Source: Rhodocyclaceae bacterium
GTDB taxonomy: Bacteria; Pseudomonadota; Gammaproteobacteria; Burkholderiales; Rhodocyclaceae
Direction of reading: 5' to 3'
NCBI GenBank assembly: GCA_004379165.1
Contig: NKXK01000017.1
Span: forward strand, 46,646-110,645
DNA: 64,000 nucleotides
The position numbers and the translations under genes were made by a program. The notes beneath the pieces were generated by a model, which saw only the letters and a list, made by a program, of their open reading frames with translations, was not told the DNA's origin and made no database searches. Shown here piece after piece: positions 38,521 to 48,794 of the stretch; within the stretch, counting starts at the first letter, position 1; each line of letters opens with the position of its first letter.

Positions 38521-38904
38521 ATGAGCTATAGCGTTAAAGTCATTGATCATTATGAGAATCCTCGAAATGTCGGTTCCTTCGGCAAGGAAGATGATGGCGT
38601 TGGCACCGGCATGGTCGGCGCCCCGGCCTGCGGTGACGTGATGAAGCTGCAGATCAAGGTCAACAAGTCCGGTGTGATCGAAGACGCCAAGTTCAAGACC
38701 TATGGTTGTGGGTCTGCCATCGCCTCGTCGTCGCTGGTAACCGAATGGGTCAAGGGCAAGACCGTCGATCAGGCTTTGGCGATCAAGAACACCGAAATCG
38801 CTGAAGAACTGGCCCTGCCACCGGTTAAAATTCACTGCTCGATCCTGGCTGAGGACGCCATCAAGGCGGCGGTCGCGGATTACAAGAAAAAGCACGGAGA
38901 ATAA
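38521..38904 (+). CDS. iscU: Fe-S cluster assembly scaffold IscU
   Basis: [66 protein letters not shown]. Confidence 0.97.
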   Translation: MSYSVKVIDHYENPRNVGSFGKEDDGVGTGMVGAPACGDVMKLQIKVNKSGVIEDAKFKTYGCGSAIASSSLVTEWVKGKTVDQALAIKNTEIAEELALPPVKIHCSILAEDAIKAAVADYKKKHGE

Positions 38905-38906
38905 GC

Positions 38907-39230
38907 ATGGCAGTCACCTTGAGCGACAAGGCGGCTAGACACGTCGCCAACTTCCTGACCAAACGAGGCAAGGGTGTTGGCCTGCGGCTTGGCGTACGGA
39001 CCAGCGGTTGTTCCGGCATGGCCTACAAGCTGGAGTTCGTCGACGAGGTGTCTCCGGACGATCTGGTTTTCGAGACCAATGGCGTCAAGGTCTTTGTCGA
39101 TGCCAAAAGCCTGCCCTATCTGGACGGTATGGAGCTCGACTATGCCCGCGAAGGCCTGAACGAAGGGTTCAAGTTCAACAACCCGAACGTCAAAGACCAG
39201 TGCGGCTGCGGCGAATCCTTTAACGTCTGA
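38907..39230 (+). CDS. iscA: iron-sulfur cluster assembly protein IscA
   Basis: [24 protein letters not shown]...[16 protein letters not shown]. Confidence 0.96.
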   Translation: MAVTLSDKAARHVANFLTKRGKGVGLRLGVRTSGCSGMAYKLEFVDEVSPDDLVFETNGVKVFVDAKSLPYLDGMELDYAREGLNEGFKFNNPNVKDQCGCGESFNV

Positions 39231-39283
39231 GGTGGAGCGGGGCATGCTTGCGTCCCGCCTGTCGTAAAATACGCATTGTCTGT

Positions 39284-39303
39284 GCGGGGTCGTCTGACCC
39301 CGC
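39284..39303. promoter_or_regulatory. stem-loop between iscA and hscB
   Basis: GCGGGGTC-gtct-GACCCCGC, 8-bp perfect stem, no long T-tract. Confidence 0.55.
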
Positions 39304-39362
39304 CTTTGCTTTGAGGATGGGCTCAATTTGAGCCACCTGAAGCTGCCGATGTGAGGTAAAGC

Positions 39363-39890
39363 TTGGACCTGACTGCCGATTTCTTCTCCCTGTTCGAATT
39401 GCCCCGGGCTTTCCGGTTGAACCTCTCTGAACTCGATTCCCGTTTTCGCGACGTTCAGGCGCAGGTGCATCCTGACCGTTTTGCTCATGCCTCCGAGGCG
39501 GAGCGGCGCTTGTCGATGCAGTGGGCGACCCATGCCAACGAAGCCTACCAGACGCTGAAGAAGCCGCTGGAGCGCGCGAAATACCTGTTGCACCTTGCCG
39601 GTCACGACATTCAGGCCGAAAACAATACGGCCATGCCCGCCGATTTCCTGATGGAGCAGATGGAATGGCGTGAAGCGGTGATGGAGGCCCGCGGCGGGCG
39701 CGATCACCATGAACTGGAGCATCTGTATCTGCGTCTGCAGAATGATATCCGCTCAAGATATGACGAATTGGGCGAGTTGCTCGACGATCGCCGGAACGCA
39801 GCTGAGGCGACCGATCGGGTGCGCCGCCTGATGTTCCTGGAAAAGCTTTTGTACGAAATCGACGACGCACTGGCGTCGCTGGAAGACTAA
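39363..39890 (+). CDS. hscB: Fe-S protein assembly co-chaperone HscB (TTG start)
   Basis: J-domain with [52 protein letters not shown] before TTG. Confidence 0.93.
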   Translation: MDLTADFFSLFELPRAFRLNLSELDSRFRDVQAQVHPDRFAHASEAERRLSMQWATHANEAYQTLKKPLERAKYLLHLAGHDIQAENNTAMPADFLMEQMEWREAVMEARGGRDHHELEHLYLRLQNDIRSRYDELGELLDDRRNAAEATDRVRRLMFLEKLLYEIDDALASLED

Positions 39891-39894
39891 AACC

Positions 39895-41775
39895 ATGGCA
39901 TTGTTTCAAATCGCCGAACCCGGCGAATCCGCAGCACCACACGAACACAAGTTGGCGGTCGGCATCGACCTCGGCACGACCAATTCGCTGGTGGCCACCG
40001 TCCGCAGCGGCATCGCTGTCTGCCTCAACGACGATCAGGGACGGCCGCTGCTGCCCTCCATCGTCCGCTACCATGCCGACGGCAGTACCGACGCCGGTTA
40101 CGATGCGCAACGCCAGCAGGCGGCCGACCCGAAAAACACCATTGTTTCGGTCAAGCGCTTCATGGGCCGCGGGCTGAAGGATATTGCTCATGTCGAGTCC
40201 ATGCCTTACGACTTCGTCGAAGCGCCGGGCATGGTTCGCTTGAAAACCGTTGCCGGCGTCAAAAGCCCGGTCGAGGTTTCGGCGGACATCCTGAAAAGCC
40301 TGAAAGTCCGTGCCGAAGCCGCGCTGGGCGGCGAGCTGGTCGGTGCCGTGATCACCGTACCAGCCTATTTCGACGATGCCCAGCGCCAGGCAACCAAGGA
40401 TGCGGCGCGTCTGGCGGGCCTGAACGTGCTGCGCCTGCTCAACGAACCGACGGCCGCCGCCATCGCTTACGGCCTCGACAATGCCGCCGAGGGCGTCTAT
40501 GCGGTTTACGACCTTGGTGGCGGCACCTTCGACATCTCGATTCTCAAGCTGACTAAGGGCGTGTTCGAGGTCATGGCTACCGGTGGCGATTCGGCGCTGG
40601 GCGGCGACGATTTCGATCACCGGATTTTCTGCTGGGTGATCGAGCAGGGCAAACTGCAGCCGCTGTCGCCGGGCGATGCACGCCTGCTGATGATGCGTTG
40701 CCGCGAAGCCAAGGAATTCCTCACCAATAACCCGGAAGCGCCGATCACAGCTCGCTTATCCACGGGCGAAATGGTGGACCTCAAGCTCGATGTCAGTACC
40801 TTTGCCGAAATCACCCAGACGCTTATCTCGAAGACGCTGCAGCCGGTCAAGAAGGCGCTGCGCGATGCCGGTCTGCGCGTCGATGACGTCAAGGGCGTGG
40901 TCATGGTCGGTGGCGCAACGCGCATGCCGCAGGTACAGAAGGCGGTGGGTGACTTCTTCCGTCAGGAGCCGCTGACCAATCTTGATCCGGACAAGGTCGT
41001 GGCCTTGGGCGCGGCAACGCAGGCCAACCTGCTGGCCGGCAACAAGACCGGCAAGGATGACTGGCTGCTGCTGGATGTGATTCCGCTGTCGCTGGGTCTG
41101 GAGACGATGGGCGGCCTGACAGAGAAGGTCATCGTCCGCAACTCCACCATTCCGACCGCGCGCGCCCAGGAATTCACGACCTACAAGGACGGCCAGACGG
41201 CGATGGCCATCCATGTCGTGCAGGGGGAACGTGAAATGGTCGCCGACTGCCGTTCGCTGGCGCGTTTCGAACTGCGCGGCATTCCGCCGATGGTCGCCGG
41301 TGCGCCGCGTATCCGTGTCACCTTCCAGGTCGATGCCGATGGCCTGTTGTCGGTTTCGGCGCGCGAGCAGACCACCGGCGTCGAGGCGAGCATCAACGTC
41401 AAGCCGTCCTACGGCCTCTCAGATGACGAGATTGCCGGCATGCTCAAGGATTCGATGGCACACGCCAAGGATGACGCCATGGCGCGTGCCTTGCGCGAGG
41501 CGCAGGTTGAGGCCGAGCGCATGATCGAAGCCACCGAGGCGGCGCTGGCGGTGGATGCCCATCTGTTGAGCGATGCCGAGGCGGCAAAGATTCGCGCCAC
41601 CATCGCCAAGCTGCAGGAAGCGGCCGCCGGCGACAACCGCCGGATCATCAACATCGCCATGGACGATCTCGGCTACGACACCCAGGAATTTGCACATCGC
41701 CGCATGGATCAAAGCATCAAGAGAGTGCTTTCCGGCCGTAAGGTCGACGAGATCAACACGGGAGAAGAAGCATGA
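39895..41775 (+). CDS. hscA: Fe-S protein assembly chaperone HscA
   Basis: [56 protein letters not shown]. Confidence 0.97.
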   Translation: MALFQIAEPGESAAPHEHKLAVGIDLGTTNSLVATVRSGIAVCLNDDQGRPLLPSIVRYHADGSTDAGYDAQRQQAADPKNTIVSVKRFMGRGLKDIAHVESMPYDFVEAPGMVRLKTVAGVKSPVEVSADILKSLKVRAEAALGGELVGAVITVPAYFDDAQRQATKDAARLAGLNVLRLLNEPTAAAIAYGLDNAAEGVYAVYDLGGGTFDISILKLTKGVFEVMATGGDSALGGDDFDHRIFCWVIEQGKLQPLSPGDARLLMMRCREAKEFLTNNPEAPITARLSTGEMVDLKLDVSTFAEITQTLISKTLQPVKKALRDAGLRVDDVKGVVMVGGATRMPQVQKAVGDFFRQEPLTNLDPDKVVALGAATQANLLAGNKTGKDDWLLLDVIPLSLGLETMGGLTEKVIVRNSTIPTARAQEFTTYKDGQTAMAIHVVQGEREMVADCRSLARFELRGIPPMVAGAPRIRVTFQVDADGLLSVSAREQTTGVEASINVKPSYGLSDDEIAGMLKDSMAHAKDDAMARALREAQVEAERMIEATEAALAVDAHLLSDAEAAKIRATIAKLQEAAAGDNRRIINIAMDDLGYDTQEFAHRRMDQSIKRVLSGRKVDEINTGEEA

Positions 41776-42116
41776 CCCAGATCGTTGTTTTACCGCATGT
41801 CGAACTCTGCCCGGACGGCGCCGTGATCGAGGCCGACGCCGGCCAGTCGATCTGCGAGGCGCTCCTCGCCAACGACATCGAACTCGATCACGCCTGCGAG
41901 ATGTCCTGTGCGTGCACCACCTGCCACGTCATCGTCCGTGAGGGTTTCAGCTCCCTGGAGCCGGCCGAGGATACTGAGGAAGACCTGCTCGACAAGGCCT
42001 GGGGCCTGGAGCCGAATTCGCGTCTGGGCTGTCAGGCGCTGGTTGCCGGCACGCCGCTGGTCGTCGAAATTCCGAAATACAGCATCAACATGGCGAAGGA
42101 GGGGCATCGCAAATGA
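41772..42116 (+). CDS. fdx: ISC system 2Fe-2S type ferredoxin
   Basis: [49 protein letters not shown]. Confidence 0.97.
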   Translation: MTQIVVLPHVELCPDGAVIEADAGQSICEALLANDIELDHACEMSCACTTCHVIVREGFSSLEPAEDTEEDLLDKAWGLEPNSRLGCQALVAGTPLVVEIPKYSINMAKEGHRK

Positions 42117-42307
42117 AGTGGACCGACATCAACGATATCGCCATCGAACTCAGCGACGCCCATCCAGACAAGGATCCGCTGAAGGTCAATTTCGTCGATC
42201 TGCGCAACTGGGTCATGGCATTGCCCGGTTTTGATGACGACGCCAACCGCTGCGGCGAGAAGATTCTCGAAGCCATCCAGCAAGCCTGGATCGACGAAGT
42301 CGCCTGA
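42113..42307 (+). CDS. iscX: Fe-S cluster assembly protein IscX
   Basis: [43 protein letters not shown]. Confidence 0.95.
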   Translation: MKWTDINDIAIELSDAHPDKDPLKVNFVDLRNWVMALPGFDDDANRCGEKILEAIQQAWIDEVA

Positions 42308-42317
42308 ACCACCGCCG

Positions 42318-42713
42318 ATGAAAACCCGTGACTTTCCCGGCCGTGGCAGCCAGCTCAATGTCCTCGGCGGCCCCTTGCTGACCTGTAGCGATCAGCCGAA
42401 GACCGGATTTTTCAGGGACGGCTGCTGTAATACCTCGGAAGAGGATTTGGGCAGCCACACCGTTTGCGTGGTGCTCACTGCCGACTTCCTGGAATTCTCG
42501 AAGTCGCGGGGCAATGACCTGAGCACACCACGACCGGAATTCGGCTTTCCCGGCCTGCAACCGGGACAGCGCTGGTGCCTCTGCGCCGCCCGCTGGCTGG
42601 AGGCCTACCGCGCTGGCAAAGCGCCGCATGTTTCGCTGAACGCAAGCAATCAGGCGGCACTGGAAATCGTGCCGCTGGAACTGCTCAAACAGCACGCTAT
42701 GGATCTGCACTGA
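42318..42713 (+). CDS. DUF2237 family protein
   Basis: QLNVLGGPLLTCSDQPKTGFFRDGCCNTSEEDLGSHTVCVVLTADFLEFSKSRGNDLSTPRPEFGFPGLQPGQRWCLCAARW. Confidence 0.85.
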   Translation: MKTRDFPGRGSQLNVLGGPLLTCSDQPKTGFFRDGCCNTSEEDLGSHTVCVVLTADFLEFSKSRGNDLSTPRPEFGFPGLQPGQRWCLCAARWLEAYRAGKAPHVSLNASNQAALEIVPLELLKQHAMDLH

Positions 42714-42733
42714 ACGCCACGGAGGCGAAACGC

Positions 42734-42940
42734 ATGGATACCCTGACCATCAAGATTTCCGGCATGAAGGACGCGGGGTGTGTTCGCACCGTCGCCAATG
42801 CGATCCAGGATCTGCCGGGTATCGGTTATCTGGAGATTTCGCTGGAAAAAGGCGAAGCCGAGCTTGAACACGGCAAGTTCATCAGCCCGGGCGATATTCT
42901 TCAGGCCATTGAGGATGCCGGTTACCCGGCATCCTGCTGA
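42734..42940 (+). CDS. heavy-metal-associated (HMA)-fold protein with altered metal motif
   Basis: MDTLTIKISGMKDAGCVRTVANAIQDLPGIGYLEISLEKGEAELEH...AIEDAGYPASC. Confidence 0.75.
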   Translation: MDTLTIKISGMKDAGCVRTVANAIQDLPGIGYLEISLEKGEAELEHGKFISPGDILQAIEDAGYPASC

Positions 42941-42943
42941 GAC

Positions 42944-43783
42944 TCAGTCGAACAAATTCAGCAGGGCGTCGAGGCCGCCGAAATTGATGGCGATGTCGGC
43001 CTTGGCGCGGGTGGCCGGTTTGGCACGGAAAGCCACAGAGAAGCCGGCTTCCGCCATCATCATCAGGTCGTTGGCGCCGTCGCCACAGGCGATGACCTGA
43101 TCCTTGCGCAGACCCAGTTCGTCGCGCAGGCGGGCGAGGTGATGCGCCTTGGCAGCGGCATCGACGATGTCGCCGACGACGCGCCCGGTCAGCTTGCCGC
43201 CGGAGATCTCCAGTTCGTTCGAGGTGGCGAAATCGAAGCCCAGTTCGATGCGCAGGCGCTCGGTGAAGTAGGTGAAACCGCCGGAGAGGATGGCGGTGCG
43301 CAGACCGGCGTTCTGGCAGGCCTCCAGTAACTCGCGCGCGCCATCGGAAAGTAGCAGGCGTTCACCGAACACACGCGCCAACACGCGGGCATCCAGCCCG
43401 GCCATCAGTGCCAGTCGACGGCGCAGGCTCTCGCGGTAGTCGATCTCGCCGCGCATCGCCGCTTCCGTCACCTCGGACACTTCGGCCTTTTTGCCGGCAA
43501 AATCGGCCAGCTCATCGATGCACTCGATGGTGATCAGCGTTGAATCCATGTCGAAACAGATCAGGCCGAAGTCCGAGAGCTTGCGGCCTTCTGGAACGAA
43601 GGCCCAGTCAAGCTTTTCCGCTTCGATCAGCGGAATCAGCGCATCAAAATCCGGAGTCCGTGTGGCTCCGGTGAGGCGTACGACCTGCGGTGGACGGGGC
43701 TCGACGCCTTGGGCGCCGGTGGCCTTGACAATGTTTTCAAGCAGAAAGGTGGGCAGGGCGCCGCCCTGGATGACCAGATTCAT
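42944..43783 (-). CDS. serB: phosphoserine phosphatase
   Basis: GLICFDMDSTLITIECIDELADFAGKKAEVSEVTEAAMRGEIDYRESLRRRLALMAGL; CGDGANDLMMMAEAG. Confidence 0.96.
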   Translation of the reverse strand: MNLVIQGGALPTFLLENIVKATGAQGVEPRPPQVVRLTGATRTPDFDALIPLIEAEKLDWAFVPEGRKLSDFGLICFDMDSTLITIECIDELADFAGKKAEVSEVTEAAMRGEIDYRESLRRRLALMAGLDARVLARVFGERLLLSDGARELLEACQNAGLRTAILSGGFTYFTERLRIELGFDFATSNELEISGGKLTGRVVGDIVDAAAKAHHLARLRDELGLRKDQVIACGDGANDLMMMAEAGFSVAFRAKPATRAKADIAINFGGLDALLNLFD

Positions 43784-43790
43784 GGGCTGC

Positions 43791-44864
43791 TCAGGAGAGA
43801 CGCAGCGGCAGTACGTCCCGCAGCAGCACGGCCGCGTCGCGGATCATCTTCTCGGTGGTGCCCCAATCGACGCAGCCGTCGGTGACAGAGCAGCCGTACT
43901 TGAGCTGCGACAGGTCGGCCGGAATCGGCTGATTGCCTGCCTCGATGTTCGATTCGATCATCACGCCGATCAGCGACTTGTTGCCGAGGCGAATCTGGTT
44001 CACGACATCGGCCATGACCAGCGGCTGTAGCTCGGGCTTTTTGGAGCTGTTGGCATGCGAACAGTCGACGACAATATTGGCCGGCAGCTTGGCCTTGACC
44101 ATAGCCTGTTCGGCAATGGATACCGAGACGGTGTCGTAGTTGGGGCGACCGTCGCCGCCGCGCAGCACGACATGGCCGTAGGCATTGCCCTTGGTGCGGA
44201 CGATGGCGACCTTGCCGGCGCCGTTGATACCGAGGAAGGAGTGCGGGCGCGACGAGGACAGGATGGCATTGACCGCGACGCTGAGATCGCCATTCGTGGC
44301 GTTCTTGAAACCGACGGGTGTCGACAGGCCGGAGGACATCTCGCGGTGGGTTTGTGATTCAGTGGTACGGGCGCCGATGGCGGTCCAGGTGATCAGGTCG
44401 CCGTAGTACTGCGGCGAAATCGGGTCGAGCGCCTCGGTGCCTGTCGGCAGGCCAAGTTCGTTGACCTGCAGCAGGAATTCACGGGCCTTCTGCATGCCGA
44501 TGTCGACGCGGAAGCTGTCATCCATGAACGGGTCGTTGATGTAGCCCTTCCAGCCGACGGTGGTGCGCGGCTTTTCGAAATAGACGCGCATGATGATCTG
44601 CAGCACATCGCCGACATCGTCGGCCAGTGCCTTCAGGCTGCGGGCGTAGTCGAGGCCGGCGACCGGGTCGTGGATCGAGCAGGGGCCTACGACCACGAAC
44701 AGGCGCGGATCCTGGCGGTCGAGTATCTTGCGCAACAGGGTGCGGCCGTGGGTCACGGTCTTCGTTGCCTTGTCGGAAATCGGCAGCCGGGCGTGGATTT
44801 CCTCCGGCGTCGGCATCGTGTCGAAGGTGTCTACGTTGAGGTTTTCGGTGTTCTTGGTTGTCAT
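43791..44864 (-). CDS. aroG: 3-deoxy-7-phosphoheptulonate synthase
   Basis: RLFVVVGPCSIHDPVAGLDYARSLKALADD; MRVYFEKPRTTVGWKGYINDP; VDCSHANSSK. Confidence 0.96.
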   Translation of the reverse strand: MTTKNTENLNVDTFDTMPTPEEIHARLPISDKATKTVTHGRTLLRKILDRQDPRLFVVVGPCSIHDPVAGLDYARSLKALADDVGDVLQIIMRVYFEKPRTTVGWKGYINDPFMDDSFRVDIGMQKAREFLLQVNELGLPTGTEALDPISPQYYGDLITWTAIGARTTESQTHREMSSGLSTPVGFKNATNGDLSVAVNAILSSSRPHSFLGINGAGKVAIVRTKGNAYGHVVLRGGDGRPNYDTVSVSIAEQAMVKAKLPANIVVDCSHANSSKKPELQPLVMADVVNQIRLGNKSLIGVMIESNIEAGNQPIPADLSQLKYGCSVTDGCVDWGTTEKMIRDAAVLLRDVLPLRLS

Positions 44865-47800
44865 TTGGTTAGCTCGCGTAGCATGTCCTTGACCGCAGCA
44901 ACCTTGTCGCTGAGGTTAGGGCAATGGCGTAAAAGTGAAATTTTATCCTGTCCGGCCAGCTTATAGCTGCGGTTCTTCTGGATCAAATTGATGATCCTGA
45001 TCGGTTCGATAGGCGGATTCTTTGAAAATTCCGGGCTGAACTGCAGCGTGATCTGGTCGTTGGTCGCATCCAGCTTCTGGATCAGCAGCGGTTTGACCAT
45101 CAGGCGCAGGCGGTGATTGGCCAGCAGTGACTGGGCCTGCAGCGGCAATTCGCCGAAACGGTCGATCAGTTCTTCCTGCAGCGCATCGAGTTCCTCGTCG
45201 GCTTCGCAGTTGGCAAGGCGCTTGTACAGCGTCAGTCGCTCGTGCACATCCGGGCAGTAGGCATCCGGCAGCAGAGCCGGCGTGCGCAGGTTGATCTCGG
45301 TGCCGACGCCGAGCGGCTGCGTCAGGTCGACGGCATCCAGCGTCTTGCCCTGCTTGAGGTGGGCGACGGCGCGGTTGAGCATCTCGGTGTACATGTTGAA
45401 ACCGACTTCCTGCATCTCGCCCGACTGGTTGTCGCCCAGCACCTCGCCGGCACCGCGGATTTCGAGGTCGTGCATGGCGAGGAAGAAGCCGGAACCGAGT
45501 TCCTCCATCAGCTGGATCGCCTCCAGCCGTTGCTTTGCCTGCTTGGTCATCGCCTTTTCGTCCTGCACCAGCAAGTAGGCATAGGCCTGGTGGTGCGAGC
45601 GGCCGACCCGGCCGCGCAACTGGTGCAGCTGAGCGAGGCCGAACTTTTCCGAGCGGTTGATCAGGATGGTGTTGGCGTGCGGGTTGTCGATGCCGGTCTC
45701 GATGATGGTCGTACACAGCAGCAGGTTGGCGCGCTGGCCGGTGAAATCGCGCATCACGCGCTCCAGTTCGCGCTCATTCATCTGGCCGTGGCCGATAACG
45801 ATGCGTGCTTCCGGCACCAGCTTTTCCAGCTTCTCGCGCATGTTGTCGATGGTGTCGACCTCGTTGTGCAGGAAATACACCTGCCCGCCGCGCTTCAGTT
45901 CGCGCAGCACGGCTTCGCGGATGATGCCGTCGGAGAATTTGCTGACGAAGGTCTTGATCGCCAGACGCTTCTGCGGCGCGGTGGCGATCACCGAAAAGTC
46001 GCGGAGGCCTTCCATCGACATCGCCAGCGTGCGCGGGATCGGCGTCGCGGTCAGCGTCAGGACATCAACTTCGGCGCGCATCGCCTTCAGCGTTTCCTTC
46101 TGGCGCACGCCGAAACGGTGCTCCTCGTCGATGATGACCAGGCCCAGTCGGTTGAACTTGACGTCCTTGCCGATCAGCTTGTGGGTGCCGATGATGATGT
46201 CGATCTTGCCTTCCGCCAGCTCCTGCAAGGCCTGTGCCGATTCCTTGGCGGTCTTGAAACGCGAGATTTCGGCAACTTTCACTGGCCAGTCAGCGAAGCG
46301 GTCGGCGAAGGTCTGGTAATGCTGTTCGCAGAGCAGGGTGGTCGGGCAGAGTACCGCCACCTGCTTGCCGCCGGCCACCGCGCAGAAGGCTGCTCGCAGC
46401 GCTACCTCGGTCTTGCCAAAGCCGACATCGCCACAGACCAGCCGGTCCATCGGCTTGCCGGATTTCATGTCCTGGATCACCGCCGCGATGGCCTGCGCCT
46501 GATCGGCGGTTTCCTCGAAGCCAAAACCATCGGCAAAGGCTTCGTAGTCGGTTTCCTTGAAATCGAAGGCATGGCCCTGGCGGGCAGCGCGGGCGGCATA
46601 GAGCGCCAGCAGCTCGGCCGCGGTGTCACGCGCCTGCTCGGCAGCCTTGCGCTTGGCCTTTTCCCACTGGCCGGAGCCGAGCGTGTGCAGCGGTGCGGCG
46701 TCGGGGTCGGCGCCGGAGTAACGCGAAATGACGTGCAGTTGCGCCACCGGCACAAAGAGCTTGGCCTCGCCCGAGTAGTGCAGTTCGAGGAATTCCTGCT
46801 CGCCGAGGCCGAGATCCATGCGCACCAGCCCCTGATAGCGGCCGATGCCATGGCTTTCATGAACGACCGGGTCGCCGACCTTGAGCTCGGTGAGATCCTT
46901 CAGCCAGTTGTCGAAGGTTGCCTTGCGCGCGGCTTCGCGGCGGGTGCGGCGCGGGCTGCCGGCGAACAGTTCGGTTTCGGTGACAAAGGCGAGGCCGGCA
47001 AGGGCAAAGCCGGCCTGCAAGGGGCCGACGCCGAGCGCCAGCCGGACATCGCCGTCGATAAATGCAGCAGGGTCGGCACTGGCGGCAATGCTCAGGCCAT
47101 GTTCGGCGAACATCGCGGCCAGCGTTTCGCGGCGGCCGGCACTTTCGGCCACCAGCAGCACGCGGCCCGCGTAGTCAGTGAGAAAGCGCTTGAGCGCGCC
47201 GAGCGGCTCGTCGCTTCTGCGGTCAACGGCGATATTGGGCAAAAACCGGGCAGGGCTGTTGGTGGCTTCGCCGGTGGTATGGCCGATTTTGGCCGGAATT
47301 CCGAGTCGACCGTAGCCCTTGGCCGCGGTGAAGAACTGCTCGTCGGTGAGGAAAAGCTGATCCGGCGGCAGCAGTGGCCGCGCCTTGTCGCCCTGCAGCA
47401 GGTTGTAGCGCGAGCGGGTGTCGCCCCAGAAGGCGGTAATTGAGGCCGCGGCATCGCCATGCGTAACGAGCAGCGCATCCTTGGGCAGGTAATCGAAGAG
47501 CGTCGCCATCTCGTCGAAGAACAGCGGCAGGTAATACTCGATGCCGGCGCTGGCAATGCCCTGCGAAACGTCCTTGTAGATGCCGGACTTGGCCGGGTCG
47601 CCCTCGAATACCTCGCGGAACATCTGTCGGAAATGCGTGCGCCCCTTGTCATCCATCGGGAATTCGCGTGCCGGCAGCAGACGGACTTCCGGCACCGGGT
47701 AAATGGTGCGCTGGGTATCGACATCGAAGGTCTTGATGCTCTCGATTTCGTCATCGAAGAGATCGAGCCGGTAAGGCACCGGCGAGCCCATCGGAAAAAG

Positions 47801-48331
47801 GTCGATCAGCCCGCCGCGGATCGAATATTCGCCCGGCGACACCACCTGAGTGACGTGCGCGTAGCCGGCCAGCGTCACCTGACTGCGGAATTTCTCGGCA
47901 TCAATGGTTTCGCCCTTTTTGAAGGCGAAGGTATAGGCCGCCATGAAGGCCGGCGGCGCCAGCCGGTAAACCGCGGTCGAGGCCGGCACCAGCAGGATGT
48001 CCAGTTCGCCCTGCATCACCGCCCACAGCGTCGCCAGACGTTCCGACACCAGATCCTGGTGCGGCGAAAAATGGTCGTAGGGCAGGGTTTCCCAGTCCGG
48101 CAACTGGCGCACGCGCAGATCCGGCGCAAACCACGGGATTTCTTCCAGCAGCCGCTGCGCATCCGCCGCGCTGGCCGTCACGACAGCCAGCAGGCGACCG
48201 CGATTGCCCGCCGCCAGTTCCACCAGCGCCAGCGCATCGGCCGCGCCGGGCAGTGGCGGTAAATCAACACGCAGGCCGGGTTTTGGCAGTGAGGGCAGGG
48301 AGAGTAGGGATTTAGGCACGGCAGGCAGCAA
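44861..48331 (-). CDS. mfd: transcription-repair coupling factor
   Basis: DRLVCGDVGFGKTEVALRAAFCAV; IIDEEHRFGVRQKETLK; QLRGRVGRSHHQAYAYLL. Confidence 0.97.
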   Translation of the reverse strand: MLPAVPKSLLSLPSLPKPGLRVDLPPLPGAADALALVELAAGNRGRLLAVVTASAADAQRLLEEIPWFAPDLRVRQLPDWETLPYDHFSPHQDLVSERLATLWAVMQGELDILLVPASTAVYRLAPPAFMAAYTFAFKKGETIDAEKFRSQVTLAGYAHVTQVVSPGEYSIRGGLIDLFPMGSPVPYRLDLFDDEIESIKTFDVDTQRTIYPVPEVRLLPAREFPMDDKGRTHFRQMFREVFEGDPAKSGIYKDVSQGIASAGIEYYLPLFFDEMATLFDYLPKDALLVTHGDAAASITAFWGDTRSRYNLLQGDKARPLLPPDQLFLTDEQFFTAAKGYGRLGIPAKIGHTTGEATNSPARFLPNIAVDRRSDEPLGALKRFLTDYAGRVLLVAESAGRRETLAAMFAEHGLSIAASADPAAFIDGDVRLALGVGPLQAGFALAGLAFVTETELFAGSPRRTRREAARKATFDNWLKDLTELKVGDPVVHESHGIGRYQGLVRMDLGLGEQEFLELHYSGEAKLFVPVAQLHVISRYSGADPDAAPLHTLGSGQWEKAKRKAAEQARDTAAELLALYAARAARQGHAFDFKETDYEAFADGFGFEETADQAQAIAAVIQDMKSGKPMDRLVCGDVGFGKTEVALRAAFCAVAGGKQVAVLCPTTLLCEQHYQTFADRFADWPVKVAEISRFKTAKESAQALQELAEGKIDIIIGTHKLIGKDVKFNRLGLVIIDEEHRFGVRQKETLKAMRAEVDVLTLTATPIPRTLAMSMEGLRDFSVIATAPQKRLAIKTFVSKFSDGIIREAVLRELKRGGQVYFLHNEVDTIDNMREKLEKLVPEARIVIGHGQMNERELERVMRDFTGQRANLLLCTTIIETGIDNPHANTILINRSEKFGLAQLHQLRGRVGRSHHQAYAYLLVQDEKAMTKQAKQRLEAIQLMEELGSGFFLAMHDLEIRGAGEVLGDNQSGEMQEVGFNMYTEMLNRAVAHLKQGKTLDAVDLTQPLGVGTEINLRTPALLPDAYCPDVHERLTLYKRLANCEADEELDALQEELIDRFGELPLQAQSLLANHRLRLMVKPLLIQKLDATNDQITLQFSPEFSKNPPIEPIRIINLIQKNRSYKLAGQDKISLLRHCPNLSDKVAAVKDMLRELTK
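47286..47316 (+). repeat. dispersed repeat family, copy R (inside mfd)
   Basis: ATTTTGGCCGGAATTCCGAGTCGACCGTAGC. Confidence 0.7.
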
Positions 48332-48416
48332 CGACGATGGGGGGCAGATTATAACGGTTGCCTCACCAAGCGCCCCGTTGACGCGGAATCCTTCGCGGTG
48401 ACGCTCAAGCGGCCGA

Positions 48417-48794
48417 TCAGGCGAGTTGCATGATTTGATTCAAAATCGCAAGCACCTCGGCAAAGCGGGCTTCCGGAACCTTCTTCATTGGGTGCGGCGC
48501 ACCCCCCCGTAGCCGCCAGTCGAATGATTTCGGCTGGTGGCAAAGAACATAGCTGGTTTGTCCCGCCTTGCGCCCGCCCGCTTGGCCGACAGAGACCGCA
48601 AAGGGATTGTCGGCGTTATAGGTGGCGGTGGTCATTGGCAGACCAATTACCAGCGACGTGCGTTCGTTGAATGATTTCGGCGAAAGCACCAGAAACGGGT
48701 GGATATCCCGCATTTCCTGCCCACGCTGCGGGTTGCAGTCGATCCAGATCACATCGCGGCGATCCGGAATCCACAGCGCGCTGGCTTTCACCAT
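48417..48794 (-). CDS. mazF: MazF/PemK family toxin
   Basis: IPDRRDVIWIDCNPQRGQEMRDIHPFLVLSPKSFNERTSLVIGLPMTT; overlaps upstream antitoxin. Confidence 0.85.
   Translation of the reverse strand: MVKASALWIPDRRDVIWIDCNPQRGQEMRDIHPFLVLSPKSFNERTSLVIGLPMTTATYNADNPFAVSVGQAGGRKAGQTSYVLCHQPKSFDWRLRGGAPHPMKKVPEARFAEVLAILNQIMQLA

Noticed and set aside
44881-44910. CTTGACCGCAGC match to the repeat family at the mfd 3' end
   Set aside because: Only the right-hand ~12 bp match; lacks TTTTCCG and left arm; explained by mfd coding sequence.
45026-45049. AAAATTCCGGGCTGAACTGCAGCG in mfd as a repeat copy
   Set aside because: Needs an indel and several mismatches; encoded LQFSPEFSK is plausibly ordinary Mfd sequence.
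45242-47443. 733-aa plus-strand ORF antisense to mfd
   Set aside because: Mirror of the mfd coding frame in high-GC DNA; low-complexity His/Arg/Gln-rich translation without family features.
48373-48400. rc GGATTCCGCGTCAACGGGG as a repeat copy
   Set aside because: Shares TTCCGCGTCAAC with copy J but diverges on both sides; kept only as a possible degenerate copy.
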